Program-made: the position numbers and the translations under genes | Part shown: positions 43,675 through 52,656 of the stretch, in pieces | Layout of the letters: each line of letters begins with the position of its first letter | How positions within the stretch are numbered: the first letter of the stretch is position 1 | Notes under the pieces: generated by a model | Database searches by the model: none | Seen by the model: only the letters and a program-made list of their open reading frames with translations | What the model was told of the DNA's origin: nothing | Source: UBA6183 sp943372215 | GTDB taxonomy: Bacteria > Bacteroidota > Bacteroidia > UKL13-3 | DNA length: 64,000 bases | Reading direction: 5' to 3' | Assembly: GCA_943372215.1 (NCBI GenBank) | Contig: CALRXU020000004.1 | Location: forward strand, 124,001 to 188,000

Positions 43675-44511
43675 GTGTACAAACAATTGGTAATGATATT
43701 GTTTTTTGCCTTGGTGTTGGCCAATTGCAAGGATGAACACCCCGACCCGGAAGATCCGTGCAAAAATGCCCAAGAGGTATCAGCCGATTTTGCCATTGAA
43801 ACCAAGCTGGGCGACCGTTATTTTGAGGGTGATACCGTTTATGATTTAGGACTGGTGCGCTTTAGGGCCAAACAGCAGTTGGATACCTACAAGTGGGTGT
43901 TGGGGGCTGAAACCTTAAGCACCCAATCTTTTTTGCGTAGCTCATTTCCTCAAGGCACATGGATTAATGTAACGCTCATGGTAAAAAGCAAACCCAATAC
44001 CCAATGTTTCCCCAATGATAATGGTTTGGACACCCTCACCAAGCGGTTTTACGTGTGGCCGGTAAATCCGGAAGAAAAAATATTGAACAAACCACCCACC
44101 GTACCACCCTTCCCTATTTTAGGCACGTATGTGGGCTACAAGGTCAGTAACCCCAACAAACAGGTGTATGTTACTTTGCAAGATACTTTTTGGTTAAACG
44201 ACAACAATAATCCTTATTATGTGGGTGTGGTTAAAGGTATTGCCTTAGACAAATCTAACTCAATTAGTATTTCTAGAACTTATCTAATTCAAGATTTTGT
44301 ATCAGGGTATTCACCATTGGCTTTTCAACTTGATATACAAGGATATGGTTTTGGAAAAGAGGGACGCCTTCCACGTATGAAGGGTTATGCCTGGTTGGAC
44401 AGGAGTAACCGCAACCAAATTACCATTGAGTACCAATATGCCGATACCTTAACAAACGATTTTACCGACTTAAAATACAGCGATACCTTTAAGGGGGTGC
44501 GGGTGTATTAA
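43675..44511 (+). CDS. Lipoprotein, first copy of a tandem duplication
   Basis: The 278-residue protein starts with GTG at 43675 (ATG alternative at 43693) and reads ILFFALVLANC-KDE, a lipobox ending in N-C. The mature part has strand-rich stretches such as VRFRAKQQLDTYKWVLGAET and WVNPEEK-like repeats. The next gene is a nearly identical copy. The offset is constant at 877 bases over the whole coding region, so this is a recent in-frame tandem duplication. The function is unknown. It lies in the surface-protein block in front of the T9SS cargo gene. Confidence 0.82.
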   Translation: MYKQLVMILFFALVLANCKDEHPDPEDPCKNAQEVSADFAIETKLGDRYFEGDTVYDLGLVRFRAKQQLDTYKWVLGAETLSTQSFLRSSFPQGTWINVTLMVKSKPNTQCFPNDNGLDTLTKRFYVWPVNPEEKILNKPPTVPPFPILGTYVGYKVSNPNKQVYVTLQDTFWLNDNNNPYYVGVVKGIALDKSNSISISRTYLIQDFVSGYSPLAFQLDIQGYGFGKEGRLPRMKGYAWLDRSNRNQITIEYQYADTLTNDFTDLKYSDTFKGVRVY

Positions 44512-44539
44512 TCCAAAAAAATAACATAATTTTATACAC

Positions 44540-45388
44540 ATGAAGAAGCATATTGTTAAACAAATCTTATTTGCCTTGTTTTTTGCCTTGGTGTTGGCGA
44601 ATTGCAAGGATGAACACCCCGACCCGGAAGACCCCTGCAAAAATGCCCAAGAGGTATCAGCCGATTTTGCCATTGAAACCGCCCTTGGTGACCGATATTT
44701 TGAAGGAGATACAGTGTACGATTTAGGGCTGGTGCGCTTTAGGGCCAAACAACAGTTGGATACCTACAAGTGGGTGTTGGGGGCTGAAACCTTAAGTACC
44801 CAATCTTTTTCACGTTCTTTTTTCCCGCAGGGCACTTGGATTACGGTGAAATTGATGGTGAAAAGCAAACCCAATACCCAATGTTTCCCCAATGACAATG
44901 GGATGGACACCCTCACCAAACGGTTTTATGTTTGGCCGGTAAATCCAGAAGAAAAAATATTGAACAAACCACCTACCGTTCCGCCCTTCCCTATTTATGG
45001 CACCTATTTGGGGTACAAGGCCAGTAACCCCAACAAACAGGTGTACGTTACCTTACAAGATACTTTTTGGTTAAACGACAACAATAATCCTTATTATGTG
45101 GGTGTGGTCAAGGGTATAGCCCTAGATAAATCTAACTCAGTGAGTATCTCAAGGACTTATGATATTCAAGCCTTTGTATCTGGGTATTCACCGTTGGCTT
45201 TGCAACTTGATATACAAGGATATGGTTTTGGAAAAGAGGGACGCCTCCCACGTATGAAGGGTTATGCATGGTTGGATAGGAACAACCGCAACCAAATTAC
45301 CATTGAGTACCAATATGCCGATACCTTAAAAAACGATTTTACCGACTTAAAATACAGCGATACCTTTAAGGGGGTGCGGGTGTATTGA
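44540..45388 (+). CDS. Lipoprotein, second copy of a tandem duplication
   Basis: The 282-residue protein starts MKKHIVKQILFALFFALVLA-NC, a lipobox identical in place to copy 1. It differs from copy 1 at scattered positions (for example IETALGDRYF versus IETKLGDRYF, and SFSRSFFPQGTWITVKL), mostly conservative. The copy has a normal ATG start and 28 bases to the previous stop. A large secreted protein starts 26 bases after its stop. Duplicates of such lipoproteins often have diverging binding roles, but nothing proves that here. Confidence 0.85.
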   Translation: MKKHIVKQILFALFFALVLANCKDEHPDPEDPCKNAQEVSADFAIETALGDRYFEGDTVYDLGLVRFRAKQQLDTYKWVLGAETLSTQSFSRSFFPQGTWITVKLMVKSKPNTQCFPNDNGMDTLTKRFYVWPVNPEEKILNKPPTVPPFPIYGTYLGYKASNPNKQVYVTLQDTFWLNDNNNPYYVGVVKGIALDKSNSVSISRTYDIQAFVSGYSPLALQLDIQGYGFGKEGRLPRMKGYAWLDRNNRNQITIEYQYADTLKNDFTDLKYSDTFKGVRVY

Positions 45389-45414
45389 TTACCATTTTAA
45401 ACCAACATAAACAC

Positions 45415-48297
45415 ATGAAAAAAAACATATTAATTATTTTAGTGGCACTATTATACCAAAGTGTCCAAGCACAAACCAGCCCTTGTTGGGAAAGGCTCAA
45501 TACCATCACCACCAAGTGGGATGCCCCCAACACCTCCAATGTGTACAAGTTTGATTGGACCCTGCCCGGCAATAGGCACAAGGTGTATTTGCGGGATGGT
45601 ATGGATAACCACTCCTTAATTATGGAGTTGCCTTATTTTTGCAGCAACCCCTTAGGCTCTGGCAATTGCAACAACAACAATACCTTTCAGTACGAGGTGC
45701 TAAACGCCATGGGCGAACCGCAAGACATTTACCCCGAAAATGGGTGGGAGTTGGTGGTGAACTTTTTTGGCACGCCCAACTCCAGCACGGGAAGTGGTGA
45801 TGGCAAAAAAGTGAGCAATCCTTTTTTTGTGCTGTACAACAAATACACAGGGGTAATGAAGGTGTTTGTGGCCGTATTGGGCAACTTAACCGCCAACAGT
45901 GCCAAACTGGAGATTGGTTTGGACCAAAAAAGAATTAGGCGGGCTGTTTTTGCCCATGCCAATATTATTGCCAAAACTACTCAGCCCTTTGATTTTACCG
46001 CTGCATTTAGCACCTTAAACGAGTACAACGTGCAAGCCTCTGAGTTGGATTACTCCTGGTTGGTGGCCGAAATACAAACCGCTTATGATCCCTGCACCTG
46101 CAACAATCCTGATTTCCCAGGCTTTATAGAAATTACTCCTTGGATTATCAGTACCTCAACCATCACCGCCAGCATTGAGGGGCAATTTACCCAACAATTG
46201 ATGAACGGCAATGGGGTGGATGCCGAAGTTGGAGGCAAAACCTCTTTTAATGATAAGGCAGTGGGAGCAATAAAAGCCGGCATAAAAAGTTACAACCAGT
46301 TTAGTGGGTATAAAGATGATGTGAATAAATTATTGGACGGTGCCAACAACAAGTATAAAAATAAATTGGTGAAAGAGTGGTTTGATGATTATGTAACCAA
46401 AAACCCCCAATACCAAGGGGTAAACAATTTGCCTGGCAAGTATGCCTTATGGGATGCCTTGGGTAGAACGGACGATGCCTTTAAAAAGAGCATTGGTATT
46501 GATGCTATTGACCAGTACCAAACTTCCACCAACTTTACCACAGCCAAAACCATGCTGGGTTACCTGCCCTATGTGGGCACAGCCATTGGGGTAATTGATT
46601 TTTTAACCAGTGGGGGCAAAAAACAAGCCCCGCCCAAACCTTCGCCTCCCATGGTGTTTAATGTGAGCCTGAAACTGGATGGGCAAATTGTAAACCCTGT
46701 TCAAAAAGACCCCATTAAATTTCAAATACCCGGTACAAACAACAAACAGGGTAACCTAACCCCATTTTATAACAATATTTTGGGGGTGTTTAATGTGGTA
46801 AAGCCACCTGCGGTGGAGGCTAGCAGGGTAAGGGGAATTGATAATGGCGACCCTGGATATTATGATTTTAATACCGGAGCGTATTATCCCCCACCAGTGC
46901 ATGAAGCTTGGAACATAGGCCATGGTGGACAAAATGAGTATTTTCGTAGAATTGATGAATTTAATGCTGAAACCGTATTGTTAAAACAATATAAGTTAAG
47001 TGAGCCTATCAAATACCTCTTAAATCCAGCAGCTCAAGTAGATGTGGAATTGATTGATGCCTGTTTAGTAATGGAGTATGACAATAGTAACAACCTTGAT
47101 ATTACGCATCCATGGATTGATGGAGATTTTCATACTGTAAATCAATCCGTGCCTTACCATAATTCTATGTTTAATCTTGGTACCCCAATAGAACAACGGA
47201 TTGAAGAGATTGAAAAAACAGGGTTGGATTTGGAATACATCAGCCACGATAATAAAATCATCCGTTTCAGAACCAAGTACGTTCCGCTTACTTGTTTAAT
47301 GAACCAATCGTTGTTATTATTTAATGGAGCACCGCCAAAAGTGTATGTAAAGATGGTGGTAAAAATGAAACGCCAGGACGACCCAAATGCGGAGATGATT
47401 TCACAGATTGTAACCTATGATATTAGCTCCTCTTTTTTAAATCCAAGTGAAGTTGAAGGCATGGGTATGATGTGGGTGAAAAATGGTCATACTTTTACCG
47501 ATATTCAAGAAATTGATTATCAAAGGGACCCCGCAGTTTTAGAGGGTAAATTTAAAATGTTTAAAATTCATAGTGGGCAAGATCTTGCGTTTCCCTACAC
47601 TTTACACTTTCCATACTATCCTTTAGTTGAAAATAGGACCTATACCAGCGGACTGACTGGATTAACCATTAACGGTACCCTTACCATACCTGATAACAGC
47701 ACCGTTGTTACTGGTACTTGGTTAAAGGCAAAAAAAATAGTTACAGGCAACAATGTAACTATTGAAGATGGGGTAGAACTCATTTCAGGATCCATTATAG
47801 ATTTTGGTTCAGAAGGGACTATGCATCCAAACGCAGTGTTGCGTATTGAGCCTTATGGCAATATGGAGGTATGGAGTTGTTCGGATGTGGCTATTACCAC
47901 CCTAGCTGCAACAGATGCAGAAATTTATGCCGATTTGTGCGACCAAAACACCTATAAGGCCAATGCCAAATTAACTAAAATGGATGAGCCTACAGATGAA
48001 ACGTTACAACAACCCTTGTTGAACGAAAACAACAACATGATGGATTTTGCCATTTTTCCAAACCCAGCACAAAACCAAATTTCGTTGCAAGTTTCTCTGG
48101 GTGCTACCAATAATTTGCACTTAAGCATTAGCGATATTGCTGGAAGAAAAGTGTTCAGCAACTTGCAGATAAACCAAGCCATTGACCAAGCTGTGATTCA
48201 AATAGATGTAAGCGACTTAAAAAATGGGGTTTACTTTTGCCAATTAACCGACCAAAATGGCAGTACCTCTGTTAAGAGATTTGTAATTGCAAAATAA
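45415..48297 (+). CDS. Large secreted protein with type IX secretion sorting domain
   Basis: The protein has 960 residues from the ATG at 45415; the frame from 45385 adds a tail without signal character. The signal peptide (MKKNILIILVALLYQSVQAQ) is followed by a long mosaic of beta-rich regions with no recognised catalytic site. The last 80 residues are a T9SS type A sorting domain: FAIFPNPAQNQISLQVSL, ISDIAGRKVF and LKNGVYFCQLTDQNG-STSVKRFVIAK. It would be exported by the Bacteroidota type IX system and anchored at the cell surface. The upstream twin lipoproteins may belong to the same surface complex. A terminator follows. Confidence 0.9.
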   Translation: MKKNILIILVALLYQSVQAQTSPCWERLNTITTKWDAPNTSNVYKFDWTLPGNRHKVYLRDGMDNHSLIMELPYFCSNPLGSGNCNNNNTFQYEVLNAMGEPQDIYPENGWELVVNFFGTPNSSTGSGDGKKVSNPFFVLYNKYTGVMKVFVAVLGNLTANSAKLEIGLDQKRIRRAVFAHANIIAKTTQPFDFTAAFSTLNEYNVQASELDYSWLVAEIQTAYDPCTCNNPDFPGFIEITPWIISTSTITASIEGQFTQQLMNGNGVDAEVGGKTSFNDKAVGAIKAGIKSYNQFSGYKDDVNKLLDGANNKYKNKLVKEWFDDYVTKNPQYQGVNNLPGKYALWDALGRTDDAFKKSIGIDAIDQYQTSTNFTTAKTMLGYLPYVGTAIGVIDFLTSGGKKQAPPKPSPPMVFNVSLKLDGQIVNPVQKDPIKFQIPGTNNKQGNLTPFYNNILGVFNVVKPPAVEASRVRGIDNGDPGYYDFNTGAYYPPPVHEAWNIGHGGQNEYFRRIDEFNAETVLLKQYKLSEPIKYLLNPAAQVDVELIDACLVMEYDNSNNLDITHPWIDGDFHTVNQSVPYHNSMFNLGTPIEQRIEEIEKTGLDLEYISHDNKIIRFRTKYVPLTCLMNQSLLLFNGAPPKVYVKMVVKMKRQDDPNAEMISQIVTYDISSSFLNPSEVEGMGMMWVKNGHTFTDIQEIDYQRDPAVLEGKFKMFKIHSGQDLAFPYTLHFPYYPLVENRTYTSGLTGLTINGTLTIPDNSTVVTGTWLKAKKIVTGNNVTIEDGVELISGSIIDFGSEGTMHPNAVLRIEPYGNMEVWSCSDVAITTLAATDAEIYADLCDQNTYKANAKLTKMDEPTDETLQQPLLNENNNMMDFAIFPNPAQNQISLQVSLGATNNLHLSISDIAGRKVFSNLQINQAIDQAVIQIDVSDLKNGVYFCQLTDQNGSTSVKRFVIAK

Positions 48298-48316
48298 TAC
48301 CCATCCAATTCAACTT

Positions 48317-48347
48317 AAAAACGCTGCTTTATGGCAGCGTTTTTTTT
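48317..48347 (+). terminator. Rho-independent terminator after the T9SS gene
   Basis: A 7-bp stem ACGCTGC / GCAGCGT with a short loop is followed by a T-run, starting 19 bases after the stop. Confidence 0.92.
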
Positions 48348-48466
48348 GTGTTAACCAACTGCAAATTCTTTTCGTTTATTGTTGTGAATAGAGATTTTAG
48401 TGCCACTTGTTTTTTACATTTCAAGTGTTATTTTAGCTTTTAGTTTAACCCCACAACATCATACTT

Positions 48467-48964
48467 ATGGAACAAGAGTCAACACCAGAAATTACTCCGA
48501 CACAGGTTATCAATACCGATGAGGCCACCAAAATTGAACTGGAGGAAATGTTAAAAGAAATTCAGGGCGGCACCAATTGGTTTTATTGGATAGGAGGGCT
48601 GTCATTGATTAATTCCTTGCTTACCTTATTTGGCAAACAGGTATCTTTTTCTATTGGTTTGGGCATTACCCAATTTATTGATGGGATATTTTTGGGTATT
48701 TTCGGTAAATACAGCGTGTTTTCTTTTTTCATTAACTTATTTGTAATCGGTTGTTTTATTGCATTTGGTTATTTTTCGGCCAGAAAGAATACCACTATTT
48801 TATTGGTGGGTGTGGTTGTTTACATATTGGATGGCCTTATATTTTTATACTTTGGAGCGTTTTTACCTGTTGCCTTGCATGGGTTAGCGCTGTTTTATCT
48901 GATTAAAAGTTACCTTAAATTGCAAGAGTACGGTAAGTTGGAGGCCACATTAACCCAACAATAA
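48467..48964 (+). CDS. Small multi-pass membrane protein of unknown function
   Basis: The 165-residue protein has an acidic N-terminal 30 residues, then four to five hydrophobic segments: FYWIGGLSLINSLLTLFG, FIDGIFLGIFG, FINLFVIGCFIAFGYFSA and LLVGVVVYILDGLIFLYFGAF. I do not recognise the family. The gene stands alone between the T9SS gene terminator and a lipoprotein gene, with no partner that would suggest a task. Confidence 0.75.
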   Translation: MEQESTPEITPTQVINTDEATKIELEEMLKEIQGGTNWFYWIGGLSLINSLLTLFGKQVSFSIGLGITQFIDGIFLGIFGKYSVFSFFINLFVIGCFIAFGYFSARKNTTILLVGVVVYILDGLIFLYFGAFLPVALHGLALFYLIKSYLKLQEYGKLEATLTQQ

Positions 48965-49111
48965 AGGGATTGCTCCAACAGGGGTTTGTTGATGATGGCT
49001 GGGTTTAATTTGTCAGTTATTGGTCATAAAATAATATGGCGATGGGCTATACAATTCTAGAGATACTAAACACGTAAAAAAGGTGTTTGTACAATACCAA
49101 CCTATATTTTT

Positions 49112-49759
49112 ATGAAAGTCCTAACCTGTTTTAAATACGCTGTTTTTGCAGTGTTGTTATTAGCCGCCTGTGAGCCTCCCGCCACATTTACTGAAGCCCA
49201 ACCCACCTCCGTGGATAGTGAAACGGAATTTCCCAAACGATACCGCGGGACGTATGTAAATGATGAAGACATTTCAGCAATTATGATTGGACCGAATTAC
49301 ATAAAAAGGAAGTATGAGGTAAGCTTGAACATGCATAAAAGTGCATTGGATAGCAATTATACCATCGAGGGTAATGCGGTTACAAATAGCGCCACTGGAG
49401 AAGTGGGCGACATTACCTACAAGGGCGATAGTGTGGTAGTGCAATTTCATTACCTCGATACCTTGTTTTGGATGAGCGAAAACCACATCTTGAAAAAATT
49501 CAAAGGGTATTTGTTTATGAATCTGAAGAACCCTAAAGGGGGCTGGGAGGTGCGCAAAATGGCACTCTCGCGAGGGAAACTTTCCATCAGCGAGATTAGT
49601 CCGTTAGACCTTGAATACTTAAAAGAGTTTAAAGTGGATGAGCAGGATACTGTTGCTCCTTATTTGTATGCACCCACTAAAAAGCAGTTTAAACAGTTTG
49701 TTAAAAACAACGGGTTTAGGTACACGGAAACGTTTACCAAAGCAAACAAGCAGTACTAA
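49112..49759 (+). CDS. Lipoprotein of unknown function
   Basis: The 215-residue protein has a signal peptide with lipobox (MKVLTCFKYAVFAVLLLAAC, Cys acylated). The rest is beta-rich: FPKRYRGTYVNDEDISAIM and WMSENHILKKFKGYLFMN with a C-terminal KKQFKQFVKNNGFRYTETF. It lacks a recognised domain. It converges with purA. Confidence 0.78.
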   Translation: MKVLTCFKYAVFAVLLLAACEPPATFTEAQPTSVDSETEFPKRYRGTYVNDEDISAIMIGPNYIKRKYEVSLNMHKSALDSNYTIEGNAVTNSATGEVGDITYKGDSVVVQFHYLDTLFWMSENHILKKFKGYLFMNLKNPKGGWEVRKMALSRGKLSISEISPLDLEYLKEFKVDEQDTVAPYLYAPTKKQFKQFVKNNGFRYTETFTKANKQY

Positions 49760-49805
49760 TGTGTTGCATCAGCGGTTTTAAGCCATGGTGCAATGGGTAG
49801 TTAAC

Positions 49806-51068
49806 CTATTGCACTATGGTTTGTTCCCGATCTGGTCCGATAGAAATCACGCTCATTTTTAAACCCACTTGCTCTTCTACGTATTGCATGTAGGCTTTAA
49901 AGTTTTTTGGCAAATCATCATACTTGCGTATGCCAGTCAAGTCTTCGCTCCAGCCTTTAAAATAGCTATACAGCGGCTTAATAGGCGCATCGTTAAAGTT
50001 GTATGGAATTTCAGTTACGCGGGTTTCGTCAATTTGATAAGCATCGCAAACTGGCACTTGTTCAAAGCCACTCAATACATCACTTTTGGTGCAAATCAGG
50101 TCAGTAACACCATTAAGCATAATGGCGTATTTTAAGGTAGGTAAGTCCAACCAACCTGTACGCCTTGGCCTACCGGTAGTTGCACCAAATTCAAACCCTT
50201 GTTGCCTCAATTGTTCACCCACTTCATCGTGCAATTCAGTAGGGAAAGGGCCACTGCCCACTCTGGTGCAATAGGCTTTAAAAATACCATACACTTTGTT
50301 TATTTTTTGTGGGGCTACACCCAAACCACTGCAAACACCCCCTGTAATGGTATTTGATGAGGTAACAAATGGGTAAGTTCCAAAATCAATATCTAACAAC
50401 GTGCCTTGCGCCCCTTCTGCCAATACTTTTTTACCCTGAGCAATCAGGTTATTGATAAAATATTCAGAGCTGATGATTTTAAATTCTTTTAAAAATTCTA
50501 CCGCTTCAAAAAAGGCAGGTTCATGTTCTGCCAAGTTGTATGCAAAGTTAAAACGGTCAAGCAGTTGTTTGTGGTTGGCCACTGCAGTATCATATTTCTG
50601 CTTAAATTGTGGGGTAAGTATATCACCAATACGTAAACCACTTCGGCCTATTTTATCCTGATAAGTAGGGCTAATACCACGCAGGGTAGAGCCAATTTTA
50701 TGTTCTCCTTTGTTTGCCTCACTGGCCGCATCTACCAAACGGTGGGTGGGGATAATCAGGTGCGCTTTTTCAGATATGTACAGGTTCTTTCTGGGGTCAA
50801 CCCCAGAGGCCATTACTTTTTCAATTTCTTTTTTAAGCGTAACGGGGTCAATAACAACCCCATTGCCGATAATATTGATGGTGTGCTGGTGGAAAATACC
50901 AGAAGGAATGGTATTCAGCACATGTTTTTGCCCACCGAACTCTAACGAGTGCCCTGCATTAGGCCCTCCCTGAAACCTTGCCACAACATCATATTGAGGA
51001 GTAAGCACATCTACAATTTTTCCTTTTCCTTCATCGCCCCATTGGAGGCCTAATACTACATCTATCAT
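49806..51068 (-). CDS. purA: Adenylosuccinate synthetase
   Basis: The 420-residue protein converts IMP and aspartate with GTP into adenylosuccinate, the first step from IMP to AMP. The P-loop-like GDEGKGK is at residues 11-17 (LGLQWGDEGKGKIVD), followed by FQGGPNAGHS. The catalytic region includes GRPRRTGWLDLP and the IMP-binding TLRGISPTYQDKIGRSGLR. Normal length. It is on the minus strand with the Fur-family gene upstream (58-base gap). Confidence 0.97.
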   Translation of the reverse strand: MIDVVLGLQWGDEGKGKIVDVLTPQYDVVARFQGGPNAGHSLEFGGQKHVLNTIPSGIFHQHTINIIGNGVVIDPVTLKKEIEKVMASGVDPRKNLYISEKAHLIIPTHRLVDAASEANKGEHKIGSTLRGISPTYQDKIGRSGLRIGDILTPQFKQKYDTAVANHKQLLDRFNFAYNLAEHEPAFFEAVEFLKEFKIISSEYFINNLIAQGKKVLAEGAQGTLLDIDFGTYPFVTSSNTITGGVCSGLGVAPQKINKVYGIFKAYCTRVGSGPFPTELHDEVGEQLRQQGFEFGATTGRPRRTGWLDLPTLKYAIMLNGVTDLICTKSDVLSGFEQVPVCDAYQIDETRVTEIPYNFNDAPIKPLYSYFKGWSEDLTGIRKYDDLPKNFKAYMQYVEEQVGLKMSVISIGPDREQTIVQ

Positions 51069-51126
51069 CTTATTATCGGTGTTCTATTGCGTTGGCTATG
51101 GCCTTTGCTATTGGTGTTTAATTAAA

Positions 51127-51642
51127 TTAATTGAGTTGTTCAGTTTTGGGTGTATCGTTTAATACTTTATTGCAAGTGGTGCATTTTCCGTCCATTGATT
51201 TGGGATTTCCAAACAAATGCAAGGAATGGTCAGTGATGTCAAATTCCAGCAACTCGCCCATCATGTTTTTAATTTGTTGGATACGAGGGTCACAAAACTC
51301 CAATATGCGGTTACAATGGTTGCAAATCATATGGTCGTGCTGTTTGTAACCATAAGCCCCTTCATAACGGGCCAGGTTTTTGCCAAACTGGTGTTTGGTT
51401 ACCAAGCCTGCATCCAGCAATAAATCGAGGGTATTGTACACGGTAGCACGGCTTACGCGGTAATTCCGGTTTTTCATGTGTACATAAAGTGTCTCTACAT
51501 CAAAATGCTCTTTATTACTGTATATCTCGTCTAAAATGGCAAAACGTTCCGGTGTTTTGCGTTGTTGCTTCTGCTCTAAAAAAGCGATAAACAGCTTTTT
51601 TACTTCTCCTTTTATATGATCTATTGACTGCGTTGCCTGCAT
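51127..51642 (-). CDS. Fur-family metal/peroxide-responsive regulator
   Basis: The protein has 171 residues from the ATG at 51642; an extended frame to 51705 adds 21 residues of no family character. The winged-helix domain ends with the DNA-recognition part RVSRATVYNTLDLLLDAGLV. Metal-binding landmarks are GYKQHDHMICNHC (regulatory site) and a second C-x-x-C, DGKCTTC. The class (Fur, PerR or Zur) cannot be read with certainty. It lies 58 bases before purA and could be cotranscribed. Confidence 0.93.
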   Translation of the reverse strand: MQATQSIDHIKGEVKKLFIAFLEQKQQRKTPERFAILDEIYSNKEHFDVETLYVHMKNRNYRVSRATVYNTLDLLLDAGLVTKHQFGKNLARYEGAYGYKQHDHMICNHCNRILEFCDPRIQQIKNMMGELLEFDITDHSLHLFGNPKSMDGKCTTCNKVLNDTPKTEQLN

Positions 51643-51945
51643 AATTTTGCCTGAACAAGGTTGCAAAATAACATACATTTTGGCATTAATAAAACATTGG
51701 TTCATAAGTTATGCACTTGCCTGATTTTGTTGGGCCTGAATGTTTAAGGCAGGGATAATGGAAACCGCAACTGAAAATGCCTTAATGTTGTTTTATCTAT
51801 TTAATAAACAGGGGTTTAGTTTTGTTCAGGACCTTTAAAGGAGGGTAGGGCTTGTTCCAACCAAGGTCGGGCGGCATATTTTTATGGTTTTTAGGCCACA
51901 AGGTGATATTATTGATAGGTATTATTTTAACCTAAGCAAAAAAAT
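51643..51945. other. Intergenic region without gene
   Basis: These 303 bases lie between the divergent Fur-family gene and the DUF1877 gene. I saw no gene, strong hairpin or repeat. Confidence 0.5.
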
Positions 51946-52512
51946 ATGGGCATGGTTTGTTGTATCGGTCAAATTACCGAGGTGGATTTGGAACAGGTGA
52001 TTCAAAATCCAAAAAGAACGGAGTTGCTGGTAAATGATGGGGAGTTTTTTGAGCAACCCAAGACTTCATTTTTCAAGGCATTGTTTTCAAAAGCGAATAA
52101 ACCAAAGGATACCTGGAAGCCTGATCTTAAAGCACCTGTTTGCGATTTGGATAAGGCTTGGCATGGTATTCATTTTGCCTTAACGGGAGATGCCGAAGGA
52201 GGGGAGCCTCCTTTAAATTTTATCATGACGGGAGGAACAGCAATTGGAGATGATATTGGTTATGGCCCAATAAGAATATTAAGGTTGAATGAAGTAAAAG
52301 CCCTTAAACAAGCCATAGAACAAATTTCATTAAAAAAATTTAAAGCAAAACTTCAGGTAGAGGCTTTTAATGAGAATGATGTTTACCCTAGCTCTGCTGA
52401 CTGGGTTCAAGAAGAATTGGACGAATGGATTGCTCCAGTTTATGAGGAATTACGGGATTTTATTATTCAGGCAGAGGCAAACAACAAGTGTTTGTATATT
52501 GCAATAACTTAG
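51946..52512 (+). CDS. DUF1877-family protein
   Basis: The 188-residue protein starts MGMVCCIGQITEVDLEQVIQ, the diagnostic start of DUF1877 (YfbM). It continues with DKAWHGIHFALTGDAEG, GTAIGDDIGYGPIRILRLNEVKAL and the late EELDEWIAPVYEELRDFI helix. The fold is known but the function is not. The stop is 13 bases before the first palindromic site of the cassette-like region. Confidence 0.88.
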   Translation: MGMVCCIGQITEVDLEQVIQNPKRTELLVNDGEFFEQPKTSFFKALFSKANKPKDTWKPDLKAPVCDLDKAWHGIHFALTGDAEGGEPPLNFIMTGGTAIGDDIGYGPIRILRLNEVKALKQAIEQISLKKFKAKLQVEAFNENDVYPSSADWVQEELDEWIAPVYEELRDFIIQAEANNKCLYIAIT

Positions 52513-52524
52513 TCTCATACAATT

Positions 52525-52620
52525 ATCGCTAACAATTTACATATGGGCAAGGGTAGAGTATTTGAAAAAGAGCAGTCCTATATTTCCACAAATGCCTAGT
52601 AGAATCACAAAAGTTAGCCC
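52525..52620 (-). other. Cassette-boundary (attC-like) site 1, left end of the array
   Basis: On the minus strand it begins GGGCTAAC and ends GTTAGCGATAA, so the ends are complementary over six bases (GCTAAC/GTTAGC), the R''/R' layout of attC. Its start-side block AATTTACATATGGGC is shared with the site at 57454-57612 (AATTTACGTATGGGC), and GTTAGCCCTGCTATT recurs at 54247. It lies beside the 3' end of the first minus-strand gene. Confidence 0.5.
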
Positions 52621-52656
52621 TGCTATTACCAATGCTTTATTGGCAAGCTTACTTCG

